Positions 50,403 through 58,710 of a stretch of 64,000 nucleotides of DNA are shown piece by piece (position 1 is the first letter of the stretch; every line of letters begins with the position of its first letter). A program made the translations under genes and the position numbers. The DNA comes from Ruania suaedae. Its GTDB lineage: Bacteria; Actinomycetota; Actinomycetes; Actinomycetales; Beutenbergiaceae. The stretch lies in assembly GCF_021049265.1 (NCBI RefSeq), contig NZ_CP088018.1:620001-684000 (forward strand), in the 5' to 3' direction. The notes beneath the pieces were generated by a model. It worked only from the letters and a program-made list of their open reading frames with translations. It was not told where the DNA came from and ran no database searches.

Positions 50403-51683
50403 ATGAAGATCAGCAGATCTCTGGCAGCAATGACCGCTGCAGGAACCGCGCTGGCGCTCGGAGCCTGCGGGACGCCGTCGGGAAGCGGCGACGGAGGCAA
50501 CGGCGGCGGCGGAGGTGACAACTCCGGCGGCACCTCGGTCACGTGGGACATGTGGGCCGGCAGCGAGTCCGACATCGAGGCCCTCGAGGCCCAGCTCGCG
50601 ATCGCGCAGGAGGAGAACCCCGACCTGGACATCTCCCTGCAGCACTCGCCCTGGAACGACTACTTCACCAAGCTGACCACCAACCTGGCCTCGGGCAACG
50701 TCGCCTGCGTGACGTCGATGAACGGCCAGCGCCTGTCCGGCTACCACGAGGCGTTCATGCCGCTGGGCGAGGAGGAGCTGGCCACGGCCGGAATCGACCC
50801 CGCCGACTTCACCGAGGGCTCACTGGACATCATGAGCTACGACGGTGAGCTCTACGGCATCCCCTACGACGTGGCCGCGATGCTGCTCTATTACAACAAG
50901 GACATGTTCGCCGAGGCCGGCGTTGACGAGCCCGAGGCGGGGTGGAGCTTCGAGGACTTCGAGGCCACCCTGGACGGCCTGGGCACGGACGGCACCGCGT
51001 TCGGCATGGGCATGGGGGAGTTCCAGTGGATGTCGCTGCCCATCGCCCAGGCGGGGGTGCAGCCGGTGACCGAGTCCGGTGAGCTGGCGCTGACCGACCC
51101 CGCCTTCGTGGAGGCTTCCGAGTGGTACGCCTCCATCGCCACCGAGGGCCACGGCTCCCTGCCGCCCTCGGCCTCCGACACCGGCTGGGGTGAGCAGGAG
51201 TACCAGGCCGGCAACGTCGCCATGGCGGTGGACGGCACCTGGAACGCCGTCAGCTACCTGAACAACGAGGCCGGCTTCGCCGCCGGCATGGCCGACCTGC
51301 CCGCAGCCGACGGCGAGCGCCTGGGCCTCGTACTCGGCTCCGGCTACGGGATCTCGGCCGACTGCGAGAACCCGGAGGCGGCGCTGCAGGTGCTCGGCTC
51401 GCTCGTGGGTGAGGCCGCCCAGGACCAGATCGCCTCCTCGGGCCGCAGCTACCCGGCGCGGACCAGCTCCCAGCCGCTGTACTTCGACTCTCTCGACGAG
51501 GAGGTGCGGGACGAGGTCCAGACCACCTTCGACGCCGTCTTCACCGGCCTGGAGGGCCAGCGCACCACCGACGACTGGGCGCAGGTGAACGAGGCCGTCC
51601 AGCCGAACCTGGTGACCGTCTACACGGAGCAGTCGACGATGACCGAGGTGCTGGAGCAGGCACAGCAGCAGTTCGGCGACTGA
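50403..51683 (+). CDS. ABC sugar importer substrate-binding lipoprotein (locus 3)
   Basis: The 426-residue family 1 solute-binding protein has a signal with lipobox ALGACG (Cys near 22) and a Gly/Ser-rich linker. The mature part [20 protein letters not shown], then [20 protein letters not shown] is typical of oligosaccharide binders. ATG 50403 has GGACGAAGG directly upstream. It lies between the GH29 gene (28 bases) and the first permease (3 bases). Confidence 0.92.
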   Translation: MKISRSLAAMTAAGTALALGACGTPSGSGDGGNGGGGGDNSGGTSVTWDMWAGSESDIEALEAQLAIAQEENPDLDISLQHSPWNDYFTKLTTNLASGNVACVTSMNGQRLSGYHEAFMPLGEEELATAGIDPADFTEGSLDIMSYDGELYGIPYDVAAMLLYYNKDMFAEAGVDEPEAGWSFEDFEATLDGLGTDGTAFGMGMGEFQWMSLPIAQAGVQPVTESGELALTDPAFVEASEWYASIATEGHGSLPPSASDTGWGEQEYQAGNVAMAVDGTWNAVSYLNNEAGFAAGMADLPAADGERLGLVLGSGYGISADCENPEAALQVLGSLVGEAAQDQIASSGRSYPARTSSQPLYFDSLDEEVRDEVQTTFDAVFTGLEGQRTTDDWAQVNEAVQPNLVTVYTEQSTMTEVLEQAQQQFGD

Positions 51684-51686
51684 TCG

Positions 51687-52613
51687 ATGACTGCGACCGA
51701 GGCTCCTGCGGCGCCGCCCCGGCGCGCCCAGAGCAGGTTGCGGCGGATCGAGTCCCGCCAGGCGCTGGGGTTCATCTCCCCGGCCCTGGCGGGGCTGACC
51801 GTCTTCACGATCGCCCCGGTGGTGCTCTCGATCGTGATGAGCCTGTTCGAGTGGCCGGCGTGGGGGGATCGCTCCTTCGTGGGCGTGGGCAACTACGTCG
51901 AGCTGTTCACCAGCCATCCCGATTTCTGGCCGGCGCTGCGCAACTCGGCCATCTTCACGGTGCTGTTCGTGCCGTTGAACCTGGCGGTGTCGCTGACCCT
52001 CGCGCTGCTGCTGAGCCCGCGGATCAAGGGCCGGGCGGTCTTCCGGGTGCTGTTCTTCATCCCGGTGGTGACCCCGATGGTGGCCAATGTGCTGGTGTGG
52101 AAGATGCTGCTGCAGCCGAACGGGCTGTTCAACGGGATCTCCACCTCGGCCTTCGGGATCGAGCTGCCGAGCTTCCTCAGCCATCCGCAGTGGGCGATGG
52201 TGATGGTGGTGGTGATGTCGGTGTGGCAGGGGATGGGCTACAACATGCTCATCTTCTGCGCGGCGCTGGAGCAGCTGCCCGAGTCGGTGCTGGAGGCCGC
52301 CCGGCTCGACGGCGCGACCGGGTGGCGGATGTTCGCCCGGATCACCGTGCCACTGCTGAGCCCGGCGATCTTCTTCACGACGGTGATGACGATGATCACC
52401 TCGATGCAGGTGTTCGTCCAGCCGCAGCTGCTGACCGGGGGCGGCCCGGGCAACGCGACCATCCCGATCGTGATGTTCATCTACGAGCAGGCCTTCACCT
52501 TCCAGCAGATGGGCCTGGCCGCAGCCGCTGCGTGGATCCTGTTCGCGATCATCATCGCGCTGACGGCGCTGCAGTTCTCGGCGCAGAAGAGGTGGGTGCA
52601 CTATGAGGTCTGA
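51687..52613 (+). CDS. ABC sugar importer permease, MalF type (locus 3)
   Basis: The 308-residue membrane protein has a first helix ALGFISPALAGLTVFTIAPV, the EAA loop LEAARLDGATGWRMFARI, and a MalF-like TGGGPGNATIPIVMFIYEQ loop. Its 3' end overlaps the next permease by 11 bases, so the two are translationally coupled. Confidence 0.92.
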   Translation: MTATEAPAAPPRRAQSRLRRIESRQALGFISPALAGLTVFTIAPVVLSIVMSLFEWPAWGDRSFVGVGNYVELFTSHPDFWPALRNSAIFTVLFVPLNLAVSLTLALLLSPRIKGRAVFRVLFFIPVVTPMVANVLVWKMLLQPNGLFNGISTSAFGIELPSFLSHPQWAMVMVVVMSVWQGMGYNMLIFCAALEQLPESVLEAARLDGATGWRMFARITVPLLSPAIFFTTVMTMITSMQVFVQPQLLTGGGPGNATIPIVMFIYEQAFTFQQMGLAAAAAWILFAIIIALTALQFSAQKRWVHYEV

Positions 52614-53520
52614 GGTCATCGCCGACGTGACCGGTCGTCCGGGTGAGCTGCAGGTGGCCCCGGCGGCGGATCCGAGCCCGCAGAAGCAGAAGCAGCCCGT
52701 CACCGCCGGCACGGTCATCGCCTACGTGTGCGTGGTGCTGGCCGCGGTGATCTTCGCGATCCCGCTGATCTATGCGGTGTTCTCGGCGCTCAAGCCCAAC
52801 GATCAGATCTTCGCCGTCCCGCCCACGCTGGTGGGGGAGGAGGTGCGATGGTCCAACTTCGCCGAGGTGTTCCGGTTCGGGCCGTTCTGGACCTACATCG
52901 GCAACTCCTTCTTCGTGGCGATCGCAGGCACGATCGTGGTCAACGTGGTCTCGACCACGGCGGGCTATGCGTTCGGACGGTTGCGCTGGCGCGGCCGGGA
53001 CGTGGTCTTCGTGCTCTTCCTGGTCACCCTGATGGTGCCGCAGGAGGTGCTGGTGGTGCCGATGTTCCAGCTGATGCAGTGGTTCGGCTGGGTGAACACC
53101 CCGCAGGCGCTGATCCTGCCGTTCGCGTTCACCGCCTTCGGGACCTTCCTGCTGCGCCAGTTCCTGCGCGGGATCCCCTACGAGCTGGAGGAGGCGGCCC
53201 GGGTGGACGGCGCCGGCCCGGTCCGCTCGTTCGTCTCGATCATCCTGCCGCTGGCCCGTTCGGCGGTTGCGGTGCTGACCGTGTTCACCTTCATCACCTT
53301 TTGGAACAGCTACCTGTGGCCGCTGATCGTGGTCAACGACTACGGCTATCTCGGCACCCTGCCGATCGGTCTGGCGACCTTCGCCGGGCAGTTCGGTACC
53401 CGGTGGGACCTGCAGATGGCCGCCTCGATCATCTCGATGATCCCCACCACCATCCTGGTGATCGTGCTCCAGAAGCACCTCGTCAAGGGCATCGCAACCG
53501 CCGGCATCGCCGGCAGATAA
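52603..53520 (+). CDS. ABC sugar importer permease, MalG type (locus 3)
   Basis: The 305-residue membrane protein has a hydrophilic lead of ~40 residues, helix AYVCVVLAAVIFAIPLIYAV, the EAA loop LEEAARVDGAGPVRSFVSI and the late helix region ending LVKGIATAGIAGR. It starts at the ATG inside the end of the first permease gene. No ATPase gene follows; the M81 gene starts 10 bases later. Confidence 0.92.
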   Translation: MRSEVIADVTGRPGELQVAPAADPSPQKQKQPVTAGTVIAYVCVVLAAVIFAIPLIYAVFSALKPNDQIFAVPPTLVGEEVRWSNFAEVFRFGPFWTYIGNSFFVAIAGTIVVNVVSTTAGYAFGRLRWRGRDVVFVLFLVTLMVPQEVLVVPMFQLMQWFGWVNTPQALILPFAFTAFGTFLLRQFLRGIPYELEEAARVDGAGPVRSFVSIILPLARSAVAVLTVFTFITFWNSYLWPLIVVNDYGYLGTLPIGLATFAGQFGTRWDLQMAASIISMIPTTILVIVLQKHLVKGIATAGIAGR

Positions 53521-53530
53521 GAGGAGTGGC

Positions 53531-55066
53531 ATGACACAGCGACCACGGGTCGCGATCGTCGGTATCGGGATCGAGTCCAGCGCCTACGCCGCTCACCGCG
53601 CGGGCTACCAGGACTTCCCGCTGCTCGAGGAGGCCGAAGTCCTCACCCGCTACCCGTTCCTGGCCGCGGGCGAGCCGCTGCGCGAGGCGGCGGAGTGGAT
53701 CGGGGTGCTGGTCACCAAGGCGATCCCGGGTGGGCAGGTGCGCACCGAGGTCTACCAGGATTTCCGGGAGCGGATCGTGGCCGGCCTGCGCGCCGCCCGC
53801 GCGCAGGCGCCGCTGGATGGGGTGTATCTCGACATCCACGGCGCCATGAGCGTGGTCGGGATGAGTGACGCCGAAGGGGACCTGGTCGAGGCGGTGCGCG
53901 GCGCCGTCGGGCCGGGGCCGGTGATCGCGGCCCCGATGGACCTGCACGGCAACCTCTCGCAGCGGTTCGTGGCCGCGGTGGACCTGCCGACCTGCTTCCG
54001 CATGGCCCCGCACGAGGACGCATGGCAGACGCGCGAGCGCTCCGCCCGGGACCTGCTCGCCTGGGTGGGCCGCGCCGGCCGACCGGTCCGGGCGTGGGTG
54101 CCGGTGCCGATCCTGCTCGCGGGCGAGCAGACCTCGACGCGGGTGGAGCCGGCCCGCAGCCTCTACGGGCGCATCCCCGCGGTCACCGAGCGGACTGGTA
54201 TCACCGACGCCTCGATCTGGATCGGGTACGCGTGGGCGGACGAGCCACGCTGCCACGCCTCGGTGCTGGTGACCGGCCAGGACGAGGGCGCCGTCGCCGC
54301 GGCCGCCGAGGAGCTGGCCGGCGCATTGTGGGACGTGCGGGAGGAGTTCGAGTTCGTCGGTCCCATCGCCGGCCTGGACGAGGCGATCGACGCAGCCCTT
54401 GCCCACCATGCCGGCGGTGGCGGGCGGCCGTACCTGATCAGTGACTCCGGCGACAATCCCGGAGCCGGTGGCTCCGGTGACGTCACCTGGACCCTCACCC
54501 GGGTGCTGGCGCGGGCCGACCTGATCGCCGACGCGGCGCCGGTGACCTACGTGGCCTCGGTTTTCGACGCCGAGGTGTTCGATAACCGGGACACCGGCCT
54601 GGCGGCGCGGGAGGTGGGGGACACTGTCGATGTGAACGTCGGAGCGCGGGTGGACGACCGGGTCAGCCCTCCGGCGCGCGTCCTTGGCGTCCTGCACGGC
54701 CTGCACACCGATCCGGTGGCGGGTCGGGTGGCCGTGATCCGCGTGGGCGGCGTCCACGTGATCGTGACCGAGCGACGCAAGGCGTTCCACGCCACCGACG
54801 ATTTCGCCCGGCTCGGGCTCGACCCTGCGGCTGCGGACCTCATCATCACCAAGATCGGCTATCTGGAACCGACGTTGCACGCCATTGCGCAGGGGTGGAC
54901 GCTCGCGCTCACCCCCGGCCCGGTGGACCAGGACATCGCGCGGCTCGGGCACGAGCGGATCCGGCGTCCGATGTTCCCCTTCGACACCTTCGTGAGCCCA
55001 CCGGAGCTGCGAGCGCAGATCTTCACCCGCGCGGGCGAGACCGCCGGCGTCCGGGGCGCCCGGTGA
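53531..55066 (+). CDS. M81-family (MlrC-like) putative metallopeptidase
   Basis: The 511-residue protein has an N-terminal DUF1485 half with VAIVGIGIESSAYA, YLDIHGAMSVVG and PMDLHGNLSQRF, and a C-terminal MlrC half with ISDSGDNPGAGGSGD; the Asp/His residues in these motifs are probable zinc ligands. The founding member opens linearised microcystin, but most relatives sit in sugar or peptide operons with unknown substrates. Here it lies between a sugar importer and a ROK kinase, with GAGGAG before the ATG and a GTGA overlap to the kinase. A role in cleaving an amide-linked part of the imported compound is an inference. Confidence 0.87.
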   Translation: MTQRPRVAIVGIGIESSAYAAHRAGYQDFPLLEEAEVLTRYPFLAAGEPLREAAEWIGVLVTKAIPGGQVRTEVYQDFRERIVAGLRAARAQAPLDGVYLDIHGAMSVVGMSDAEGDLVEAVRGAVGPGPVIAAPMDLHGNLSQRFVAAVDLPTCFRMAPHEDAWQTRERSARDLLAWVGRAGRPVRAWVPVPILLAGEQTSTRVEPARSLYGRIPAVTERTGITDASIWIGYAWADEPRCHASVLVTGQDEGAVAAAAEELAGALWDVREEFEFVGPIAGLDEAIDAALAHHAGGGGRPYLISDSGDNPGAGGSGDVTWTLTRVLARADLIADAAPVTYVASVFDAEVFDNRDTGLAAREVGDTVDVNVGARVDDRVSPPARVLGVLHGLHTDPVAGRVAVIRVGGVHVIVTERRKAFHATDDFARLGLDPAAADLIITKIGYLEPTLHAIAQGWTLALTPGPVDQDIARLGHERIRRPMFPFDTFVSPPELRAQIFTRAGETAGVRGAR

Positions 55067-55992
55067 CCGGGGTGCTGGGGATCGACTACGGAGCCACGCA
55101 GACCAAGCTGCTCCTGGTCGAGGCGGGCGCCACGGAGGTCCTGGACCGGCGTGCCGTCCCGACCGGGCGGCTGGCGGACCTGGCCGCCGCGGTCGCCGGT
55201 GTGCAGGCCGATCACCCGGTGGGGCGGTTCGGGCTCACGATCGCCGGCACCCTGGACCCGCACTCGGGACTGGTGGGCCGCAGCACCAACATGCCGTGGC
55301 TGGACGGGCTCGACCCGGCAGCGGCGCTCGCGGCGCAGGTCGGCATCCCCGGTGTGGCCGTGCAGGACGGCACCGCCATGGCGCTCGGGGAGGCCACCCT
55401 CGGTGCCGGCCGGGACTGCCGCGACGTCTTCGTGATCGCCCTGGGTACCGGAGTCGCGGGCGCGCATGTGGTCGACGGGGAGGTGCGGGCCGGGGCGCAC
55501 GGAGGTGCCGGTGAGATCGGGCATGTGGCGGTCGGAGCACCGCACGAGTGCTCCTGCGGGCAGGTCGGCTGCCTGGAGACGTTGATCGGCGGTGCCCACG
55601 TCGGACGCCGATGGCTGCAGGAGCGATCGACCACCGGCGAGACCCCCACGGCGCTGGACGTGGTCCTGGCGGCCGAGGCCGGGGATCGCGCCGCCCGCAC
55701 GGTGCTGCGGCGGGCCACGGACGGGCTCGCCCGTGCCATTCTGCAGGCCAGCGCCCTGCTCGATCCGGGGATGATCGTCGTCGGCGGCGGGTTGGCGCGG
55801 TCCCCGCGCTGGACGGTCCATCCCGCGGTCGAGGCGGCCGAGCGCGCCGCCACCTTCCACCACCTGCCCGAGATCAGGACCGCGGCCCTCGGCGTGTGGG
55901 CGGGTGCGCACGGGGCCGTGCTGGCCGCGGGGGAGAGGTGGCCTGCGCCGTCGGACGCCGCTGCTGCCCCTGCAAGGTTCACCGCACCGTAG
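55063..55992 (+). CDS. ROK-family sugar kinase
   Basis: The 309-residue kinase has no HTH. It has GIDYGATQTKLLLV (phosphate loop), LTIAGTLDP, the catalytic Asp in VAVQDGTAMALGEA, IALGTGVAGA and a full zinc motif CSCGQVGCLE. ROK kinases phosphorylate glucose, fructose, mannose, N-acetylglucosamine or N-acetylmannosamine. The usual Asn before the catalytic Asp is Gln here, so specificity may differ. The GTG start overlaps the M81 stop. It probably traps the sugar released by the operon. Confidence 0.88.
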   Translation: MTGVLGIDYGATQTKLLLVEAGATEVLDRRAVPTGRLADLAAAVAGVQADHPVGRFGLTIAGTLDPHSGLVGRSTNMPWLDGLDPAAALAAQVGIPGVAVQDGTAMALGEATLGAGRDCRDVFVIALGTGVAGAHVVDGEVRAGAHGGAGEIGHVAVGAPHECSCGQVGCLETLIGGAHVGRRWLQERSTTGETPTALDVVLAAEAGDRAARTVLRRATDGLARAILQASALLDPGMIVVGGGLARSPRWTVHPAVEAAERAATFHHLPEIRTAALGVWAGAHGAVLAAGERWPAPSDAAAAPARFTAP

Positions 55993-56102
55993 GCGCACGG
56001 CCACGCCCTGTTCGTTTCCGCCGGTGATGCTGCACAGGCAGACGATGTCGATGTATGCCGAGGCAGGCATGGCCGATCCGGCCGGCAGGGGGGAACCTGG
56101 CG

Positions 56103-57023
56103 ATGAGAGTGCGCGCTCAGCGGGAGAGCGGCGCACCCGCGCGCGCCGCCGGACGGCGCGGGGAGGACCCGGGCCGGGTCTGGTGGATGCGCGCCGACCA
56201 CCCCCTACCCCTGCAGTTGCGGCGCGGGCAGGACGGGCCGGTCCGGATCGTGGCAGCGACCCCGGCCACGGTCCTGACCGGTTTCCGTGATCCCGCCGAG
56301 GTGGCCCAGGACCTGGAGACGCTGGGCGTGTACGGGCTGGCCGACGTGATCTCGGTGCTGCGCCGGCCCGACCGGGGTGAGGCGCTGTTGTATGCGCTGG
56401 GGCTCATCTTCGCGACCGGGCGGGCGGCGCAGATCTCCCTCGCCCGCCGGGTGGCGGACGCAGCGCCGGGGTGCACCGGGCGCCCGGCGCTGACCCGCCT
56501 GCTCGGCGTCGCTCGGCACCACCCGGACGACCCCGGGCTGCTGGTGACGACCTTCCTGCACGAGATCAGGCTCAGCCCCGGTGAGGTCCTCGATGTCGGG
56601 CCCGGTGCGGTCCACGGCATGCTCACCGGCCGTGCCCTGCACATCGCGGCGCTGCGCGGACGGCCCATCACCGTCGGTCTCTCGCTCGAGCCGGTGCCGA
56701 CGCAGGAGGTGCTGCAGCGCCTGCAGCCGCGGGTGGGACCGGGCCGCCTCGTGCCCGGGGTGGGGCGCGGGGGCGTGGTGCGCTACCCGTCGCTGCGGGG
56801 GGTCTCGCTCACGCAGGTGAGCGGTGAGGCTGACCTCGAGGCCGGTGGCGAGGCGGATGTCGTGGCGCTGGACGGGCCGGGCTGGGTGCACACCGATGAA
56901 CGGGCGGTGCTGCGAGCCGGGCAGGTGCTGGCCGTCCCGGCGGGGCGGTTGCGGCTCGGTACCGGTGGGCGGATCGCGCTTGTGGAGAGCTGCGACGAGG
57001 GCGCCGGCGACGTGCTGTCGTAG
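56103..57023 (+). CDS. ManA-like protein lacking the N-terminal zinc domain
   Basis: This ~306-residue protein resembles the second half of class I mannose-6-phosphate isomerase: VRIVAATPATVLTGFRDPAE, HHPDDPGLLVTTFLHEIRLSPGE (shown as one segment 139-161), GPGAVHGMLTG with His171 at the place of a zinc-ligand histidine, and a cupin-like tail to LVESCDEG. The first domain with the Q-x-H and Glu zinc ligands is missing; residues 1-40 are low-complexity Arg/Ala. It is either a diverged sugar-phosphate binding protein or a decaying isomerase. ATG 56103 has a GGGGGGAA upstream; an in-frame ATG at 56055 is possible. It lies 110 bases after the kinase gene. Confidence 0.65.
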   Translation: MRVRAQRESGAPARAAGRRGEDPGRVWWMRADHPLPLQLRRGQDGPVRIVAATPATVLTGFRDPAEVAQDLETLGVYGLADVISVLRRPDRGEALLYALGLIFATGRAAQISLARRVADAAPGCTGRPALTRLLGVARHHPDDPGLLVTTFLHEIRLSPGEVLDVGPGAVHGMLTGRALHIAALRGRPITVGLSLEPVPTQEVLQRLQPRVGPGRLVPGVGRGGVVRYPSLRGVSLTQVSGEADLEAGGEADVVALDGPGWVHTDERAVLRAGQVLAVPAGRLRLGTGGRIALVESCDEGAGDVLS

Positions 57024-57122
57024 GCGTAGTGGGGTCGATGACGAGACGTACGACATGGTGACGGTGGCGGGGAGGGGGAGCGCCGTTCTGCGTGAGATAT
57101 GGCGCTCGTCGGGATTGATGGA

Positions 57123-57149
57123 CGGCCGGCGGGGCCAACCCGCCGGCCG
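57123..57149. terminator. 11-bp GC hairpin, bidirectional terminator
   Basis: Arms 57123-57133 and 57139-57149 pair perfectly with a 5-nt loop, between the convergent ManA-like and RidA-like genes. Confidence 0.7.
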
Positions 57150-57177
57150 CCCAGTGGTGAGAAGTGAGGAGGTCGCG

Positions 57178-57573
57178 CTACGCGACAGCGGTTCCTTCGA
57201 GCTCGATCACCTGACCGGGTATCGCCAGTCGGGATACTTCGAGCATCGTGGTCGTGGGAGAGACTCCGGCGGCCCCGAGCTTCCCGGCGAGCACGCCATA
57301 GTGGGGGAACAAGGCGTCCGCATCCGTGGTGTAGACGTTGAGGCGGACCAAATTCGCCAGTGACATGCCCGCCTCGGCGAGCACCGCCTCGAGATTGGCC
57401 ACCGCGAGCGCGAGCTGGGCCGCGACGTCCCCCTCGTGCTCGGGCCGGCCGTCCTTGCCCATCGCCGTCTGTCCCGAGATGTACAGCGTCCGTGTCGCTC
57501 CCGAGACGACTTCGCCCTGATTGAAGCCCATCTCCTGCGACCACGTCACCGGGTTCACTGCCGTGCGTTCCAT
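57178..57573 (-). CDS. RidA/YjgF-family protein lacking the catalytic arginine
   Basis: The 131-residue Rid-fold protein (TLYISGQTAMGKDGRPEHEG, LANLVRLNVYTTD) has SPTTTMLEVSRLAIPG where canonical RidA has P-x-R-S/T-x-V; the arginine is a threonine near position 107. It is therefore probably not an imine deaminase but a member of the arginine-less Rid groups. The ATG at 57573 has GGAG upstream. It is divergent from a WYL-domain regulator across a 27-bp palindrome, so it is likely that regulator's target. Confidence 0.87.
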   Translation of the reverse strand: MERTAVNPVTWSQEMGFNQGEVVSGATRTLYISGQTAMGKDGRPEHEGDVAAQLALAVANLEAVLAEAGMSLANLVRLNVYTTDADALFPHYGVLAGKLGAAGVSPTTTMLEVSRLAIPGQVIELEGTAVA

Positions 57574-57652
57574 GGGTTCTCCGATCGTCCATCGTGCATG
57601 TGCGCGGCGGCCCCAAGGCCACCGGCTTTGGCTGCACATCCAGGTTCACAAC

Positions 57653-57679
57653 AAATCACGACACGTTGTGTCGTGATTT
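57653..57679. promoter_or_regulatory. 27-bp palindromic operator
   Basis: AAATCACGACAC (57653-57664) and GTGTCGTGATTT (57668-57679) are perfect 12-bp arms around GTT, centred between the RidA-like gene and the WYL regulator and 17 bases before the regulator ATG. It is the clearest operator in the window. Confidence 0.88.
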
Positions 57680-57696
57680 CTGGTAGAGAGTGCACT

Positions 57697-58662
57697 ATGC
57701 GGGCAGACCGACTCGTCTCGCTGGTGTTGCTCCTGCGCCAGCGAGGTCGCATGACCGCGGACCAACTGGCGCATGAGCTTGAGGTGTCCGCGCGTACAGT
57801 GCTCCGTGACATCGACGCGCTCTCGACCGCGGGCGTCCCCGTCTACGCAGAGCGTGGCCGCCACGGCGGCTACACGCTGTTGTCCGGGTTCCGTACAGAG
57901 CTGACCGGCCTGAACCACGACGAAGCCCTCGCGCTGCTCACCGCAGGATCCGACCGCGCGGAGAAGGTTTTCGGGCTCAGCGCGCCGCTGGCCTCTGCGA
58001 TGCGCAAGGTCGTCGACGCGCTACCCGAGGGACACCGCGCGAGACTCGCCGAGGCTGCCGGCCGGTTCTTGGTCGAGCCTGCGAACGACCTGCTGTCACG
58101 ACGGGCGGTGACCGAGGTCCTGGCCGACGGGGTGATGGGCGAGGTCCGCGTTGCGGTCATCTCCGGACGTCGCCTCCGCTTCTCCTACGCAGCACCCGGC
58201 ACATCGCCGAGCCCCCGCACCGTCGACCCCGTCGGCCTGGTCACCGTGCGCGGCCGCACCTATCTGCTGGCGACCAAGTCCGGGCACGACCGCACGTACC
58301 GGCTATCGCGGATGGTCAGCGCCGAAGCACTCACCGATCCGGCACAGCGTCCTGCGCAGGTCGACCTCGACCGCATCTGGGCCGAGCGCGGTGCTCAGTT
58401 CCTCTCCGAGGACCACATTCCCGTGGTCGTCCGGGTCCGATCGCCACGCCACGATGAACTCCTGGGTACCGTGCGGACCGTGCGGGCGCAGGAGTCGCAG
58501 CCCGACGGCTGGGTCCGACTCGAGGTGACGTTCGAGGACATTCGGCATGCGGTCTGGGCGGTGTGGCAACTCGATACGGATGCCGAAGTACTGGCACCGG
58601 AATCCGTCCGCCATGAGTTGCACCTGCGCGCCGAGGCGCTCAGGACCCGATATCAGCCCTGA
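57697..58662 (+). CDS. YafY-type HTH-WYL transcriptional regulator
   Basis: The 321-residue protein has an N-terminal winged HTH of DeoR/HTH_11 type (RADRLVSLVLLLRQRGRMTADQLA in part, then VSARTVLRDIDALSTAGVPV), a WYL domain at about 145-225 (AVISGRRLRFSYAAPG, VDPVGLVTVRGRTYLLA, YRLSRMVSAEAL) and a WCX C-terminal part. WYL domains sense small ligands or nucleic acids. ATG 57697 is chosen because the HTH begins at once; longer in-frame starts cross the operator. Base composition and codon use are slightly less GC-extreme than neighbours. Confidence 0.9.
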   Translation: MRADRLVSLVLLLRQRGRMTADQLAHELEVSARTVLRDIDALSTAGVPVYAERGRHGGYTLLSGFRTELTGLNHDEALALLTAGSDRAEKVFGLSAPLASAMRKVVDALPEGHRARLAEAAGRFLVEPANDLLSRRAVTEVLADGVMGEVRVAVISGRRLRFSYAAPGTSPSPRTVDPVGLVTVRGRTYLLATKSGHDRTYRLSRMVSAEALTDPAQRPAQVDLDRIWAERGAQFLSEDHIPVVVRVRSPRHDELLGTVRTVRAQESQPDGWVRLEVTFEDIRHAVWAVWQLDTDAEVLAPESVRHELHLRAEALRTRYQP

Positions 58663-58683
58663 CCGGCGGTCCGCTCAGCGTCT

Positions 58684-58710
58684 CTGGGCAGCACGGCTAG
58701 CGCTGCTCAG
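58684..58710. terminator. Weak hairpin between convergent genes
   Basis: CTGGGCAGC (58684-58692) pairs with GCTGCTCAG (58702-58710) at 8 of 9 positions plus one G-U, reaching into the end of the monooxygenase gene. Confidence 0.35.

Noticed and set aside
53531-55066. Microcystin degradation (mlr) cluster
   Set aside because: Only an M81/MlrC-family member is present, with no mlrA, mlrB or mlrD. The neighbours are sugar genes.
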